This document shows, in pieces, positions 35,941-48,439 of a stretch of 64,000 nucleotides of DNA. The DNA comes from Eonycteris spelaea (lineage: Eukaryota > Chordata > Mammalia > Chiroptera > Pteropodidae). The DNA lies in the NCBI GenBank assembly GCA_003508835.1, contig PUFA01000316.1, forward strand, positions 1,054,001 to 1,118,000. Reading direction: 5' to 3'. The position numbers and the translations under genes were made by a program. Every line of letters starts with the position of its first letter. Position 1 is the first letter of the stretch. The notes beneath the pieces are model-generated. The model had not been told where the DNA came from, did no database searches, and saw nothing but the letters and a program-made list of their open reading frames with translations.

Positions 35941-37724
35941 CAAAGAAGATAATGCATGATAAGGAATGGTTTAAATATAGTTCATTATTTTGATTATTGA
36001 CCAAATATATTGGTTTTAGCTGCTGAGCTCTAAATGTATTTAACACTTTGTAGATGTACACAGAGAGAAGTAATATCCTGACTGTAATGCAGAATCACCA
36101 CAGTAATTTGAAAATTGATTTACTGCATGGAGTTAGAAAAAACTGTCGATAATTGAATGTACAATGCAACATCCAATGTGTCCTCTCAAAGGGGACAATC
36201 CATTTGTTTTCAATGAGTAGCCTCTATATATTCAACTTATATTCTAAACAAATTTTTAAATTCTACACCTTACTCTTATAAGCAAAACAGAATTAAAGGT
36301 TAGAAACTATAAAGTGAAGTGCATGAAAGAAAGATGTATTGATGTCATCTGATATGTAGAATAAAGATGAGCTTTTGTTTTTTGTACATGTGTCCGTATT
36401 ATGTTTATTTTGTTTAAAATTGCCCCTGAACTTGAACTAGAAGTGACATATTAGCAAGTCTTTTTGTCAGGGGACAGAAATTTGAAATTTTACTATGAAA
36501 ATAGAAGCTGAATTTTGTATCTCTGCTATGCTACTCACAAATATAAAATAAAATGAAGCAGTAAAGTTCTCACCTGTATATTAGGGCCAACAAGCCTGCT
36601 CATAAGAGGAATATGTGAGTCTTGGCCTTAATTTTCTAAGTTCCTTATCTGCATCAGTGAACATTGGTTAATTGGACCATTCCCCACTTCATTTTGTCTA
36701 TGCAAACATAAGAGATGGTACACAACAGAATTTGCTTTACTCTTATGACTTATGGAAAGTGGTGACACCTAATGGTACCCTCTTCTTAACACAGATTTGA
36801 GATATTTGTTTGCAATTCTCCCCAAAACCAATACAATTCTTTTTCTCATCCACGAGCTGGAAAGCATAAGTTCAAGAGTAGGTAGCCTTTGCTACTACCC
36901 ATCACTCCAGTAGAAGTACAAAACCACAGGCTGCCTGTTAGCTCTCTTGAGTCATAGTGAAAGGAGTGTTGCTAATACTACAGAAAGTCCCAGATTCCCA
37001 CTCATCGGCCTGTGGACATGAGGCAGCCATCTGTTAATGGTGATTGTCATTCTCAACCTTTATTCCTCCATATTAGTCATGGTGGACATCATTCGCTGGC
37101 ATAGCTCGTGGTCACAGACATATACATAGGCTATCAGAAATGGCACATTTGCCTTGTCTCCTAGTCAAGAAAACACATCAGAATGCAAGTGAGGGAAAAT
37201 GACATTAACATAGGGATAATCGTTAATCTCTTTTGATGTACAAAACTTTGACACTTTATTCACAAGTGATTGTGATCCACTAAAATGGGCAATATGAGAC
37301 TCAGGACTATTGGTCAAGGTTTTAACTATTCAGGTCTCTTTCACATCTGAATTCTCTGATTCTATGAAAGATGCAAAGATCCCAGCCACAACCAGGCAGC
37401 AATTCCTCATAAGATTTTGATCAACCGGAGTGACTGCGTAGAAACATTCAGAAGCCTGCGTCAGAGCCAGGCTTTCTTCTCACATATAAGAAACGACGTT
37501 TCCTAACATGTGGACTGGAGAAAATTTCCCTCCACTTCCCAAGCCCCTCAAAAATTCCAAAAGACTCACTTTTGCTTAAAGCCGCATTTGTATAACATGA
37601 TTACACACAAAGGGTGGAAACCCAGTTCTACATCATGTAATCCAAGGAAACATCCACAGAGGACAGCAGCCAAGGAAGCCAACAAGGTCAAATAGCAAAT
37701 ATTGCAATATTAAATGTCCCCAGC
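35941..37724. other. Non-coding sequence, no recognised repeat
   Basis: 1.8 kb without a recognised repeat or gene. Confidence 0.4.
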
Positions 37725-37955
37725 TTTTTTTTTTTTTTTTTTGATTCTAGGTCTCTGATATAATCTCTTCTCTTTATTTAAACTCACCCAAAGACTGTGC
37801 GCTAAAAGGACGCCTCTGAAAGGTCTCAGGGCTGGCCTTGAGACAGAAAGTGGAGTTCTCTGCACTGCACTCTCCCACCCCAAGCATGACTGGTGAACAC
37901 TCATACCTCTCCCATTGAACAAAGCTATCATGTGTACTCAAGGTTCATAGGTGCC
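37725..37955 (-). other. Possible polyadenylated retrocopy end (minus strand)
   Basis: On the minus strand a polyadenylation signal AATAAA (37778-37773) is followed 30 bases later by an uninterrupted A18 (37742-37725). This is the layout of a reverse-transcribed, polyadenylated RNA. The source transcript is not recognised. A weak 7-base match AAATGTC on both sides (about 37712 and 37960) could be a target duplication, but that is not convincing. An unknown SINE or a chance poly-A is possible. Confidence 0.35.
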
Positions 37956-38455
37956 AGGGAAATGTCACTAAATGCTGCTGCCTGCTGCTCTCTTGATTTG
38001 CAAGAATAAGAGCATTCTGGTAATGGCCCACCAAGCTAATGATCCCATGAAAGAAGGTTATACTCACATTGCTCTCACTCTGGAGAGGAACTCTGTATTC
38101 CGCCTCGTGTTTATGAAACATGAAGGCACATGCCGTAAAAAGGTTCTGCATATAAATGAAATAATGCAAAGCAATTATTATGCTTGTTAAGAAAGCAATA
38201 ATATGATTATAAAAGGTAAAGTGTTAATAGTGAATGAAATACGTTTTAACTTGTTTACAATGATTTGCCTCTTTCTTAAATGTGATGTGTGCAACTGAAA
38301 CAAGGAAAGATGCCACACCGAAGGACTGTGTAAAAGGCAGAAACCTGAACACCACAGAGACAAAAACAAAAAGTCAAGTTTACTGTGTTATCTCTGAAGA
38401 CTGGCTGTCAGTACTGTTCAAATTAGCAGGTTAATTGCCAAATCTCCAGTTTACT

Positions 38456-38623
38456 TCAGGCTGTGTAGATGGTGTTTGTGTCAAAATTAAATGCTTCAGA
38501 AACGGCTCTTTTGATGTTATCTTCGAATTCATCTCCTTTCCTAAGTAAGGCTATTAAAGTAGCTTCTACAGTGGCAGAGATCTTTCCAACTAAAGGAGAA
38601 TAGCTAAAATGCGTAATGGGCCC
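38456..38623 (-). other. Exon-like minus-strand segment
   Basis: On the minus strand a pyrimidine-rich tract ending in CAG (cut after 38624) resembles a splice acceptor. In phase 0 it leads into 55 codons ending in TGA (38458-38456). The translation is balanced in composition, with an acidic-basic helix-like part (residues 26-45, around LLRKGDEFEDNIKRAVSEAF) and no low-complexity bias. I do not recognise the protein. A second 60-codon minus-strand frame lies just upstream (38663-38845) in another frame. This may be a terminal coding exon, a decayed one, or chance: 55 codons is within chance length. Confidence 0.2.
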
Positions 38624-39212
38624 CTGAGGCAAAGAGGATGGGAGTAAGCTTAGCAAGCTCTGTCAATACAAGAGCCTGTGGGTCAGGTGGTCATTGGGGC
38701 TGTAATTGAGCTTCTCCCTCCTCCTACGTTCAGGGTGCTCAGGGTATGGAGAGTATGAATAATCAATTTCATTCACGACCCTAGAACTCTTCGGCTGCAG
38801 GGCCAACTCATGCTCTTCCTCTTTCCATATCTTCATTCTCTCCAACCTTCAACTCATCCGCTTGCCCACACACCTCTCATTTTTGGCCCCTGTCTTTCCC
38901 TCTTATTCACAGAGACACATCAGGCATATCATGCAGGAACCCTCCCCTTCTCCCTCCTGTGCTTATGAACCATTGCCCGAGCACATGCATCCCCTTTTCT
39001 TTCTCTTGCCTAGGTGAACTCCTCTGCCCGGCTCCGGGTCCCATTCCTTCACGCTTCTTAGGTGCTCTATACCACTCTCATGTACAGTCTCTCTTCTCTC
39101 CTTTGTATTCAATGAACTCCTTTCAACTGGAGAATTCCCGCTGGCATTAAACATCAAAAATGTATCTAACCAGAGTGGACTTCCCAGATTAAATACTGGA
39201 TAAAAAACAAAT
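38624..39212. other. Non-coding sequence, no recognised repeat
   Basis: Pyrimidine-rich in places (38880-39110). Nothing identified. Confidence 0.35.

Positions 39213-39262
<50 letters not shown>
39213..39262. repeat. (GT)n microsatellite
   Basis: Uninterrupted GT repeat of about 49 bases. Confidence 0.97.
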
Positions 39263-39266
<4 letters not shown>

Positions 39267-39384
39267 CTCCCATAGACTGCATGGGATATACTTATACTGA
39301 AAAGTATTTGTTCTTTAACTGAAATTCAACTTTAACTGGCATTCTGTATGTTTATTTGCTAAATCTGGCAACCATACACCAGAA

Positions 39385-39640
39385 AGTTCTTTCTTGACCA
39401 CCCACTGTCTAAAACAGCACTTCCCCCTTCAGATATTTTCTATTACCTTTCTTTAGGTTATTTATCTTCATACATTATCACCACTGGGTATATTATGTAT
39501 TTATATGTTTGTTTATTGTCTGTGTCCCTCCACCTCCTTACTAGGATGTAGATTCCATAGGAACAGGGAATCTGCTTCATCCCTATTGCTTAAAATAGGG
39601 CTCAGCATAAGTGAAGTGTCCAATAAATATTTGTTGGTAA
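39385..39640 (+). repeat. L2 3' end relic
   Basis: Plus-sense L2 terminus: 'CTAGGATGTAGATTCCATAGGAACAGGGAATCTGCTTCATCCCTATTGCTTAAAATAGGGCTCAGCATAAG' and 'GTCCAATAAATATTTGTTGG' (39618-39637). Confidence 0.75.
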
Positions 39641-39689
39641 ATACATGCTTGAGTCTTCTTTTAAAGTAACTGTCATGCAACCCTACAAT

Positions 39690-40700
39690 CTCCCTAGATC
39701 GACTTCTCCATTTCTTTCTTCCACTTCAGAACCAGAGTTTGTAAGGTCTTAACACTCACTGTCCCTGATACTTCATCTCCCAGTTCCTCCTCTTCCCACT
39801 ACAGTCTGGCCCTACTCATTATTCAACCAAAGCTCTGTTTAAGGGCACCAAATATTTCCATGTTGTTAAATCATGTGGACATTTTTCACCCCTATCTCAT
39901 CTTTCAACAAGATTTGATGCTATTAACCACTCCCTGCTTCATGAAACAAAATCTGTATTTCATTGCATTAAACTCTCCCGATTTTCTCTCCATAATCACT
40001 CTTTCTTAGTGTCTGGTCCCAGTTTATCCTTCTCTACCTGGCTATTAAAATATAGAGTTAGTCCCAGACCCTCTTCTCTTTTCATTCTATGCTCTCTCTG
40101 CTAGGTAACCTCATCTATGTTCATGGCTTCAATCACCACTTATTTTCTGGTGACTCCCAAATTTGTATATCCAGCCCAAAACTCCCCTCTTAGTTCCAGA
40201 CCTATATATCCAATTGCCTATTTGGCATCTCCACTGAATGTCTCAAAGTTATATCAAGCTCAGTTGTCTAAGACTAAGACATCTACTGCTTACCCTAACC
40301 CTGGTCCTCTTCTATTATTCCACATCTTGATGAATGATAGCTCCATGCATCTAATAACACAAGCCAGAATACTAACAGTCATTCTCAACTTGTAAATCTC
40401 ACTTCCCAAATAGCTCTTGAATCCATTCGCCTCTCCTTATCTCTGTAGTCACCTAGTACAAAGGAGTAGTATTACTTCTTGCTAAACCACTGCAATAGCT
40501 TCTTAACCAAAAGAGCTACTACATTCACTGACTCAGAACTTATTTTCCATATTTATAGCTAAAGTGATTCTTTCACCTGTAGAAAATTCTCATTGGTTTC
40601 TCATAAGGCTCCAACCTCTCTTTCCAGTCTAATTTCATGCCACTATCTTCTTCATCCTCTCAACCGCAGCAACACTGGCCAGGAATCAGTTTCTTAAATG
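39690..40700 (+). repeat. L2 ORF2 (reverse transcriptase end) relic
   Basis: Plus-sense L2 internal sequence about 1 kb long. 'AGACCCTCTTCTCTTTTCATTC' leads into 'GGTAACCTCATCTATGTTCATGGCTTCAATCACCACTTATTTTCTGGTGACTCCC', the RT-domain segment of L2. 'CCACTGCAATAGCTTCTTAACC' (40488-40509) is the downstream L2 landmark. The 92-codon frame at 40117-40395 is a scrap of the L2 polyprotein. It lies downstream of an L2 3' end, so two L2 copies are in series. Confidence 0.8.
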
Positions 40701-40839
40701 CAACTATGCATTCAAGAGAGCTAGAAAAGAAACTCATTACAAAATAACTAGTTTAAAAGAGTGAAATAGTAAGAAAAAGTGTTTCACGTGAAAATCTTCC
40801 ATCAGCTATCTCCCAAAAGCATCATATAAAATTTAGGGC

Positions 40840-41010
40840 TGAAAGGTTCTTCACACATCATTTGGTCTAATTCTCTCCCTCCAAATAAAGACATGAGGAA
40901 ATGAGTGTTTAGAGAGAAGGAAATGATCAAAGCCACACAAGCTATTTAATAGATGATCTCTAAGAGTACCTGAATTCAAAGTCACACTTCTGGCCCCAAC
41001 TGAAGAGAAA
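40840..41010 (-). repeat. Ancient MIR-like SINE relic
   Basis: 'CATCATTTGGTCTAATTCTCTC', 'GACATGAGGAAATGAGTGTTTAGAGAG', 'AAAGCCACACAAGCTA' and 'TACCTGAATTCAAAGTCACACTTCTGG' follow an antisense MIR or related SINE. Confidence 0.5.
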
Positions 41011-42669
41011 ATAACTAATGAGAAATAAAGTGACCTGAGAATTACCATAATTCTAAACGAATGATGGAGTTGATCAGAATGAGGCTAAGGCACATGAAAG
41101 GAGCTAAAACCAATCCACCAATCAACCGGCAAACATACTCACGAGAGAAGTAGTGAGGCTTCAGCCATCAGAATCAGGAACTTTATCAAGGAACTTTCAA
41201 CCGTTTGAAAAGGCCTGTATAGAGAGGTTCCAGCATAATAGTCAATGGATATGGATGAGGCCAGGGTTGGGGGCTTGGTGTACCAACTGCTCACAGTATA
41301 AGAAAACAAATGGGTCCTAACCAAACTACGAATTGAAAGCTCACCTTCTACGAGTCTGCCACATAAGCCACCTATTATCACCCAGGATTTTCACAAAGAA
41401 TCCTTTCTTTCTTCCATGAGCCCTTGAAGAAACTAAAAGCAATCAAGTTGGTGCCCACTGAAAATTATAAACTGAGGGCAAGAGTTTCAAGTCACCACTG
41501 TTTCCTGACAATTAGGCAAAGGTATCATCTGAGAGATCCCAGACCATTTCCTTTCAAAGGAAATCCCAAGCTACTGAGCGTAATTCATACTTTGAAACTA
41601 AATTTGTCATTCAGTAGCCAAGGGAAGCTTTCTGAAGGACACTACTATTGAGATCAAGGGAGGCTGAGTAAATACCCTGTGTGTGCTTATCACTGCAGGC
41701 ACTGAAGTGTAAATGAGTGTGAAAGTTGCCTTTTAGTGTCAAAAGACCTGACAAGATTCTTTTCCAAATGGGATTGGAATTATTAGTAAATTTGTTGAGC
41801 TAAGAGATACTCTTTATCAGCTGTAAGTATTTTTAATTGGTTTCCAGGGAACACCTGTGTTAGGGTTATAAGCATCAAAGGTGATAAACAACTTAATTAT
41901 CATCCCAGAACCATTAGGAAAAAGTATCACTGTTAGTGAGCTTTCTTTAATGCCTTCTTTTGAAGTGTCATCCTGCTACTATTGTGGGGTTATTTGTAGT
42001 TTATTTCCCAGAGCTTTGATGCTCTCTTTATAAACAGAAAAGGCAGTTAGAAGGAGATTAATGAAATTAATAATATTTACTTACACTGGTCAGATGTATC
42101 TTAAGTTACCATTGGGTATAGTTTCTCCTTGGAGAAGTGGCAAGTTATGAGAATCGAAAAACCTTGAGAGAATTTTCAGGGATAGGGATGGAAAGCATGA
42201 GAGGAGATAGAAAGGCCTAAATATGGCACCTGTTTCTTTATCATGGTAGTTTCTGAGAAAAAGGAGTTGTGAACCCACGAGACTATTATAGGGAAGGAAA
42301 GGAAGGGTTTTTAATTTTATTTCCAACTGCTTGTCTTTAAATTTTATTCATGAAGACAAACTGAGACATGAAAGCAGAGTGTGGTAGCCTATGCAGTAGT
42401 TAGTAGGCCTGACTCTGCTCAAAGTACCTTTCTTTGGAGCATGAAGACTTTGTAGACTCTATTTGAATACAGTGTCCCTGGGAAGTGTTTTTAAAAATAC
42501 ACTAGAATACCAGAAAACAATAATCTTTTTGTAGAGTACAAAGAACAATCAGGAAGTGGGATTTCAGTAGAATCCAAAGATGGACTTTCCCAAATTCGGT
42601 TTTGCCCAGGTCTAACATAAGTTACTCAGCATTTTGGTTTTGCCTCCTTCTCTTATTTCTCTATTACGT
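41011..42669. other. Repeat-poor non-coding sequence
   Basis: 1.65 kb with no recognised repeat. Frames do not exceed 80 codons. Confidence 0.4.
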
Positions 42670-42682
42670 GGAAAAATTGTCT
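42670..42682. repeat. Target-site duplication of 5S SINE (left)
   Basis: GGAAAAATTGTCT, matched by GGAAAAATTTTCT at 42910-42922 (12 of 13 identical). Confidence 0.7.
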
Positions 42683-42909
42683 TTTCTTTTCTTAATTTTT
42701 TTTTTTTTTTTGACGGGGCAATCCTTGGTTGATGTCACAGATTGCAAGAGCCTTGTCAGCTTACAATCCCCCCCCTTTTTTTTATTTTTATGCCTACAGC
42801 ACCTGGTCTTTCTAGGTGGTCTTCCGTTTAAGTACTAACCAGGCCCGACCCTGCTTGGCTTCCAAGATCAGACAGGATTGGGCTTGTTCAGGGTAGCATG
42901 GCCACAGAT
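42683..42909 (-). mobile_element. 5S rRNA-derived SINE or retroposed 5S pseudogene
   Basis: The minus strand from about 42906 to 42790 aligns almost end to end with mammalian 5S rRNA. The internal pol III promoter is well kept: A box AAGCCAAGCAGGG and the C-box region CGGGCCTGGTTAGTACTT. It differs from 5S at roughly 15-20 positions, including several CpG losses. Downstream come an A-rich linker, a G9 run, a unique segment of about 55 bases (42712-42766) and a 16-base poly(A) (42711-42696). Flanking 13-base repeats match at 12 positions. A head-linker-body-tail layout is that of a SINE, not of a plain 5S gene. Such 5S-derived SINEs are described in fruit bats. A one-off 5S retropseudogene is the alternative. 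Confidence 0.8.
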
Positions 42910-42922
42910 GGAAAAATTTTCT
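42910..42922. repeat. Target-site duplication of 5S SINE (right)
   Basis: GGAAAAATTTTCT, partner of 42670-42682. Confidence 0.7.
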
Positions 42923-45869
42923 GGCTCTCACTTTTACTCTTTGAAATGGGGTTATGTGGTTAGCCTTACCTGGCTTTTTACCTGGCAGAAACTAATGAGA
43001 AACTATGTTTTGAGTGTTTCAAGAAATGGTGCTCTAGAGTTTTAAGAAAATACACTATGATCATTTTTAAGCACATCATGTTTTAAAAATTGAAAATCAG
43101 AGTTGGAAAAGGACGCAGGGAAGCTAGTCCTGTCTCGTTTTATAATTGAGGAAACTAAGATCCACCTGGAAAAGTCGATGAACCCAGGACTCTTGGCAAA
43201 CTACACCATAGCCTACCTGCTTGATTCTGCTGAGGGGCATCGCACTGTACTCAGGCCTAGAAGCAAGTTAAATGACTCTCCAAATGCTATCTTTGGCACT
43301 GGATAGGATTAAAGGGCAATACAGTGGCCACCATCCTTCCAGAACTGCCCCAAACCGGCAATCTACCAAGTAGGTGAAATAATCTCTTGAAGCCATTTTG
43401 AAGCATGAAATGTTATATTATAGTAAAAATGTCCATTGGATGTTGAAAATCAATGTTTACAAAAAAGAAAGAAAGGATTTCAAATACCCAGCCTAATTGC
43501 TTTGGAGTTCAACGGAGTACGGAGCCACTGAAAGTCTTTGATCTGACTTGATTCAAAGGAGATGAGATCTTCTCATCTAATGGGTCTATTAACCTGGTGC
43601 TCTCGACTGTGAACTAACAGTGGGGCTCATCTCTCACCACACTCATCCGTACCACCACTAACTCCCCCTTCTCTTTTTCCCTTTTCCAATTGGTCAGCTT
43701 TAAGTTTTTTTCTGAATGTTGACAGGAATTATTAGTTAAAAAACAAAAGGTCCAGCTATATCCATTTACATAATACGAGAGAGAGAAAAAGAGAGAGAAA
43801 AAAATCCAATTTTACCATTTCATATGTTTTGGCTTCAGGAAGTATTCTAAAAATCCTGGTTATCTTGAACCAAATTGCCTCTGTCTATAGACAAAGGGTC
43901 AAGTAAGAATTTCCATGTACTCTGCAGACCCCAGAACCTCTGCTGTGGTTCCTACCTATTTCCACCACAGCCCTGTGTCCGAGATTTTTCTAGAGGAGGC
44001 AGATAAGAGAGATCCTTCCTCGAAGTGCCAGTTTCACACTTGAGAAAGACATTTTCCTGCTCTGGGTTCTGTTCCTCTCACTAATGTCACCCCACCACCC
44101 TTACTAAAAGTCTATATCTTGCCATATCTTTGCAAAACTGTGTTTCTTTTTCTCAAGATCTTGTAGATAACCAGTAAGAGATTCAATACACCAGCGCATG
44201 ATAAGGTTACATGGGCAATATTGTATAGCCCTTAAGAGTATGTGCCCTAAAGTCCGACAGTGATAATTGAAACACTGTGTTATAAATAGTAATGGTCTGA
44301 TCGAGAAGAGCTATTATTATTGTATTTTTATTCATCAACAGCAGCAGCAGCAGCAACAGCAGCTATTAATGGTGTTCACCCTCCCCAGATATTATAACTT
44401 TTCTACCGGCTTTCAATGGCTTCCCCATTAAAGTAAGAAATGCGAAAATTTCTGTCTTCTAGCTGGGCAGTTGGGGTGCGATCTTGCCGAGATGTTTTCA
44501 ATATTTCTGATCCTTCTCCTGTCCTGTACTGAAGGCATCCAGCCCTGGTCAGCCACAGCTTCAGGCAGGGCTGGGGCAGCATGTAGCAGAGAAATAACTG
44601 GCCAAATAGGTTGGGGTACAGTGTAGTCACTTCAAGTCCCCTCACTTTTTCTCCTCTCATGAGCCTTACAGATAATACAACCCTGAATTTTTCAAGCTCC
44701 AATGCTGAGATTCATGAAGTATCTTTAAACTCAGAGTAGGATGAGCAGATAGGAAGATAAGCATTTACCTTCCTCTAAATTAAGCCCGGTAGTCTTAATA
44801 TCCCATGTGACAGTGGTTAAGATAAATAAAGAATCCTTTTTAATATGTGTGAAAGAACTGAGCAAAGGCACCCCCACCACACCTCAAGATTGGCACAGGA
44901 ATTGGCATCTCCTGAACTACTTACGAGTGAAATTCATGGAGTGGTGATACCATTCCAGAGGGAGCCATTGTGCCCTGCTGGCTGAGATTGATTGTGGGGT
45001 CTTTCCCATTTCTGGTGCAGTAGCTGGAGAGAGGAATTACTTGTCATCTGTCTGCAAGGATGCTAACACTGAGCCAAGTACCAAGCACTAAAGCTTTCTG
45101 ACTGTAGCTATTATGTTGTGCTGGCTCTAAAAGAGAACATCTTTCTCAAGTGAGTTAATGCCTACTTACCACTTTGTTGTAATGTGTAATTACCAGAAAT
45201 GACACTTAATTGTTTAATTATAAGACCATAAGGTAGATAAGAACTTGCTGCAAGCAAAATATAAGACCAACCCTCTCTTTATATAAAAAAGGCATATATA
45301 TTATATATGCATATATGCCTACATGCACATACATATCTGGAAGTATTTTATAAGTGTTTATATATAAATCTATACTTGCATGTGTTTTAGTGATACCAGA
45401 TGGCCATGGGTCTGATTCAGTGGTCATACATGTGGACCACAGGGGAGATGCAACCTGAAAAAAAGAAATGGTTTGGTTGGTTCAAAAGATGAACTCCCTT
45501 TACAGTCTGCTTTAGAAACAGTGTTACTAAAGACTATTACTAAAGACTACTCTGCTGAACAATGTTGGCCTGGTCTTGCTGCTCTCCTCTTTAAGAAAAT
45601 AATTCACACTACAGCGAGAGCCTATAGTGATTGGATAGCACATAGTGCCGATTCAATGAGAGAGGGTGAGCCAATCTGAATAAGTTTTCTGAGCTGGAGT
45701 CTAGTACTTAAGCCAAAGAACAACTGATATTTTGAGGAGATATGAAGAAAGAATATTCACTTAAATCCCCTCTATGATTTGTGCTGAACAATGCCTACAG
45801 ATAAAGAAATGTTGGCCTCCCTTTCCACAGAGGTCAACATTTTTATCTGTATCCATCTATATATTTCTT
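42923..45869. other. Repeat-poor non-coding sequence
   Basis: 2.9 kb. A purine-rich GAGAGA/AAAGAGA stretch lies at 43777-43803 and a CAG repeat at 44337-44363. 43100-43200 is vaguely MIR-like. A 99-codon minus-strand frame (44403-44702) is unsupported. Confidence 0.4.
44337..44363. repeat. (CAG)n trinucleotide repeat, short and interrupted
   Basis: About nine CAG/CAA units with two CAA interruptions. No open frame of note runs through it. Confidence 0.85.
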
Positions 45870-46035
45870 ACAATGATGCTAATAGTTGCATTGTATTTCT
45901 ATCTGCATTTTACAGATAAGGAAATTAAGGCTTGGAGAGGGTCAGTAACGAGCCCATTGTCACACGACAGCATTTGAACCCAGGCAGTCAGGTTCCACAT
46001 CCCATCACTTTAACCTTCACCCTACACCAGTACCA
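45870..46035 (-). repeat. MIR SINE relic
   Basis: Antisense MIR, well kept: 'TGCATTTTACAGATAAGGAAATTAAGGCTTGGAGAGGGTCAG', 'CCCATTGTCACACGACAGCATTTGAACCCAGGCAGTCAGG'. Confidence 0.85.
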
Positions 46036-48439
46036 TGCTTGGTTTGGGACTGGTGCTGAAGGTTTCAAAAACTCAGAATGAATTAGGAAAAATAGATTGG
46101 TTCCCACCCATTTTGAGTGTTCTCCTTTGCAAGTGAGAAGTCTCAGAAAAATCTCCCAAGGAAAGTGAAAACAATGGCAGCAGAGGTTTTGGTGAAACTG
46201 GCACCTCATTGTGACTCAACCCTCAGGAACAGTCAGGACTCCTGTTTTCCACGGCTTGGCACTGACTGCTGCGGTAGAGGTGGGAGGCGCAGCAGGGGTG
46301 AGCCTCTGAGTGTGTTTAGCAGCCCTGACACCTGCAGTTCATGAATCACTAAGGAGATGGTCAGCACGCGCAATGGTTCATCCAGGAAAGAACTGGCTAA
46401 TGGTATTGGGCTCGCATGCCCAAGCCCAGGGATAAATTACACGTTCCCTTCAGAGGACAGTTTCTGCACTACCACAGAACTATTAGGATTCTTAGAAAAA
46501 AAGAGAGTTGAATCTTTATATTTCCTTAGTTGCCTAGTACCATCGTGTGTGTACTCGATATTTAAAAAAAGAGGCTTGAGATGTTGTGACACCCATAGGA
46601 GAATTTTGTAATAATCCTCTTGTATGAAGTCCTCCCTAATTGTCATCCTAATGTCTGAGATGACTCCACTCTTTCAAAAATTGCTTCATTTAGCAAAGGA
46701 CATTTTATAAAATATATGACCTGCAAAGCTAGCCTTACTCCTGATGGGGAAGGGAAGGATGCTCACTCATGTGCTTGGGAGTGACTTTTTACATATTCCT
46801 TCAACAAAGTTATATGAAGCAGCTGCTAAGTCTGGGTAACTACCTAGAGGCAGAGGAAAATACAGAATAGATGGCATGGTCCTTTTTTTGAAGAAGGCTA
46901 TGGAGTAATATCTGCAATGATCAGAAGGGAAGAGTTGAATACAAATAGCAGAACAGGACTTACTGTCTTACAGACATGGTTAATGTGTTGCCGCCATTTC
47001 TTACCTGCGTCCTCATTTCTTACCTCCCCACTCAAGTCTCTTCTGCCCTGAAAACTACAAGCAAGCACAAACAAAGTGAGAAAGATAAAGTTCAGTGTAG
47101 AACACCACAGAAAACATTTCAAAGTCCAACTTGTTTCAGCGCCCTAGCTTCCAGACTCATTTTGACGTGTGAATAAATCTTATGATAGCATAGTAATGAA
47201 GGTCAAAGTGATGAGAAACATCATTTCTAGAGAGAAAGAAGAGATGAATTGGCTACATGACGCATGGAGGAAAGAAGCACTTTATGGGTAAATAGATTAT
47301 GGCTCCGTTATCTGCCATTTACTTGCTATATTAGTTCAGTAATGTACAGCCTCTGTGAGCTTTAGTTTTTTTTCATATAGGACTAACAGTATCTGCCCTG
47401 ATATTAGAATAAAATGAGCCATAACTATAAGATACAACATAAACAGATTCTTTTTGGAAGAAAACCTGAGCGAGCCCATAGGCCTTTAATTGTTCTTTCT
47501 TTAACTGTTTTGTTTATCTGTTTGTTTGAGGTGACATAGAAACAGGAAGTGTGTTTCTGTAATGCTAAGTGATTTCTTACCTCAGGAAGCTGTAAACACT
47601 CTTGTATCAGATGCCTGACATGCACTATTTCTAATTCTTTCTGTCTTGTCTCTAACTCCAGCCACTGCTGTGGTGACTAGCTCTACATGGTTTCTGATAA
47701 AATTCTCCCAGACTCAACCTGACAGTGATGTTCTCTACGCCCTGATTTGTATCTTCTGCCCAAAGGTCCCTCTGTTAATACAGAAATTTAGAATGCCACA
47801 GGCCCTGCTAGACACTCATGCAAATATAACCTGAAAACACAATGAAGTTAGCATCCTCATGGGGTTAAAAGTTGACCAGAGGGTGACAGAAGCCCATGAA
47901 ATGATTTATTTTGCCTTTCTCCCCCTATAGAGACTGTCTTGAGAATCAGTTTATATGGCGTCTCATGGTCTTAAAACATCAAGCAGTACGTTTAACTGAG
48001 CAGCAGCTGGCTTGATCAGTGTTCTTATATTTTTTCCCTCTATCATTCTCGGCCTCATACTCCAAATTTCTCATTCTGGATTACCTTCCCTAATAAAGTA
48101 GTGTGATGGAAGACTTTAGTTCAAGGTCTACTCTCTGGGTAACAAAGGCTAAGACAATTGATATCAGAGTGGCTCCCAAAGCAGCTCTTCAGGAGGATAT
48201 TTGGATATGGGTTGGAAAGGCCCTATTGCTAGCAGAAAGTATGGTGATGATAATGCCTGGCATGTAATGGCATTATAACCAAGACTTTCACCTCTGGGTA
48301 ACTGGGCTGAGATACAGGTAATAAATGAGGATGTAATGGTGGTTACAAGCACAGACAAAATGATAATGATGGGAATTGTGGAATAGAGATGATGACTGCT
48401 GTTAACTGTACTGGAAGCCTTGAAAATAAAATATAGACT
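46036..48439. other. Non-coding sequence, no recognised repeat
   Basis: 2.4 kb lying upstream of the ERV-L relic. I looked for a 5' LTR and for a tRNA primer-binding site and found neither. 48160-48430 could be degenerate gag-flanking provirus sequence. Confidence 0.35.

Noticed and set aside
42790..42906. Functional 5S rRNA gene
   Set aside because: Too many differences from mammalian 5S rRNA, no pol III T-run terminator directly after the 3' end, and a retroposed layout with tail and target duplication.
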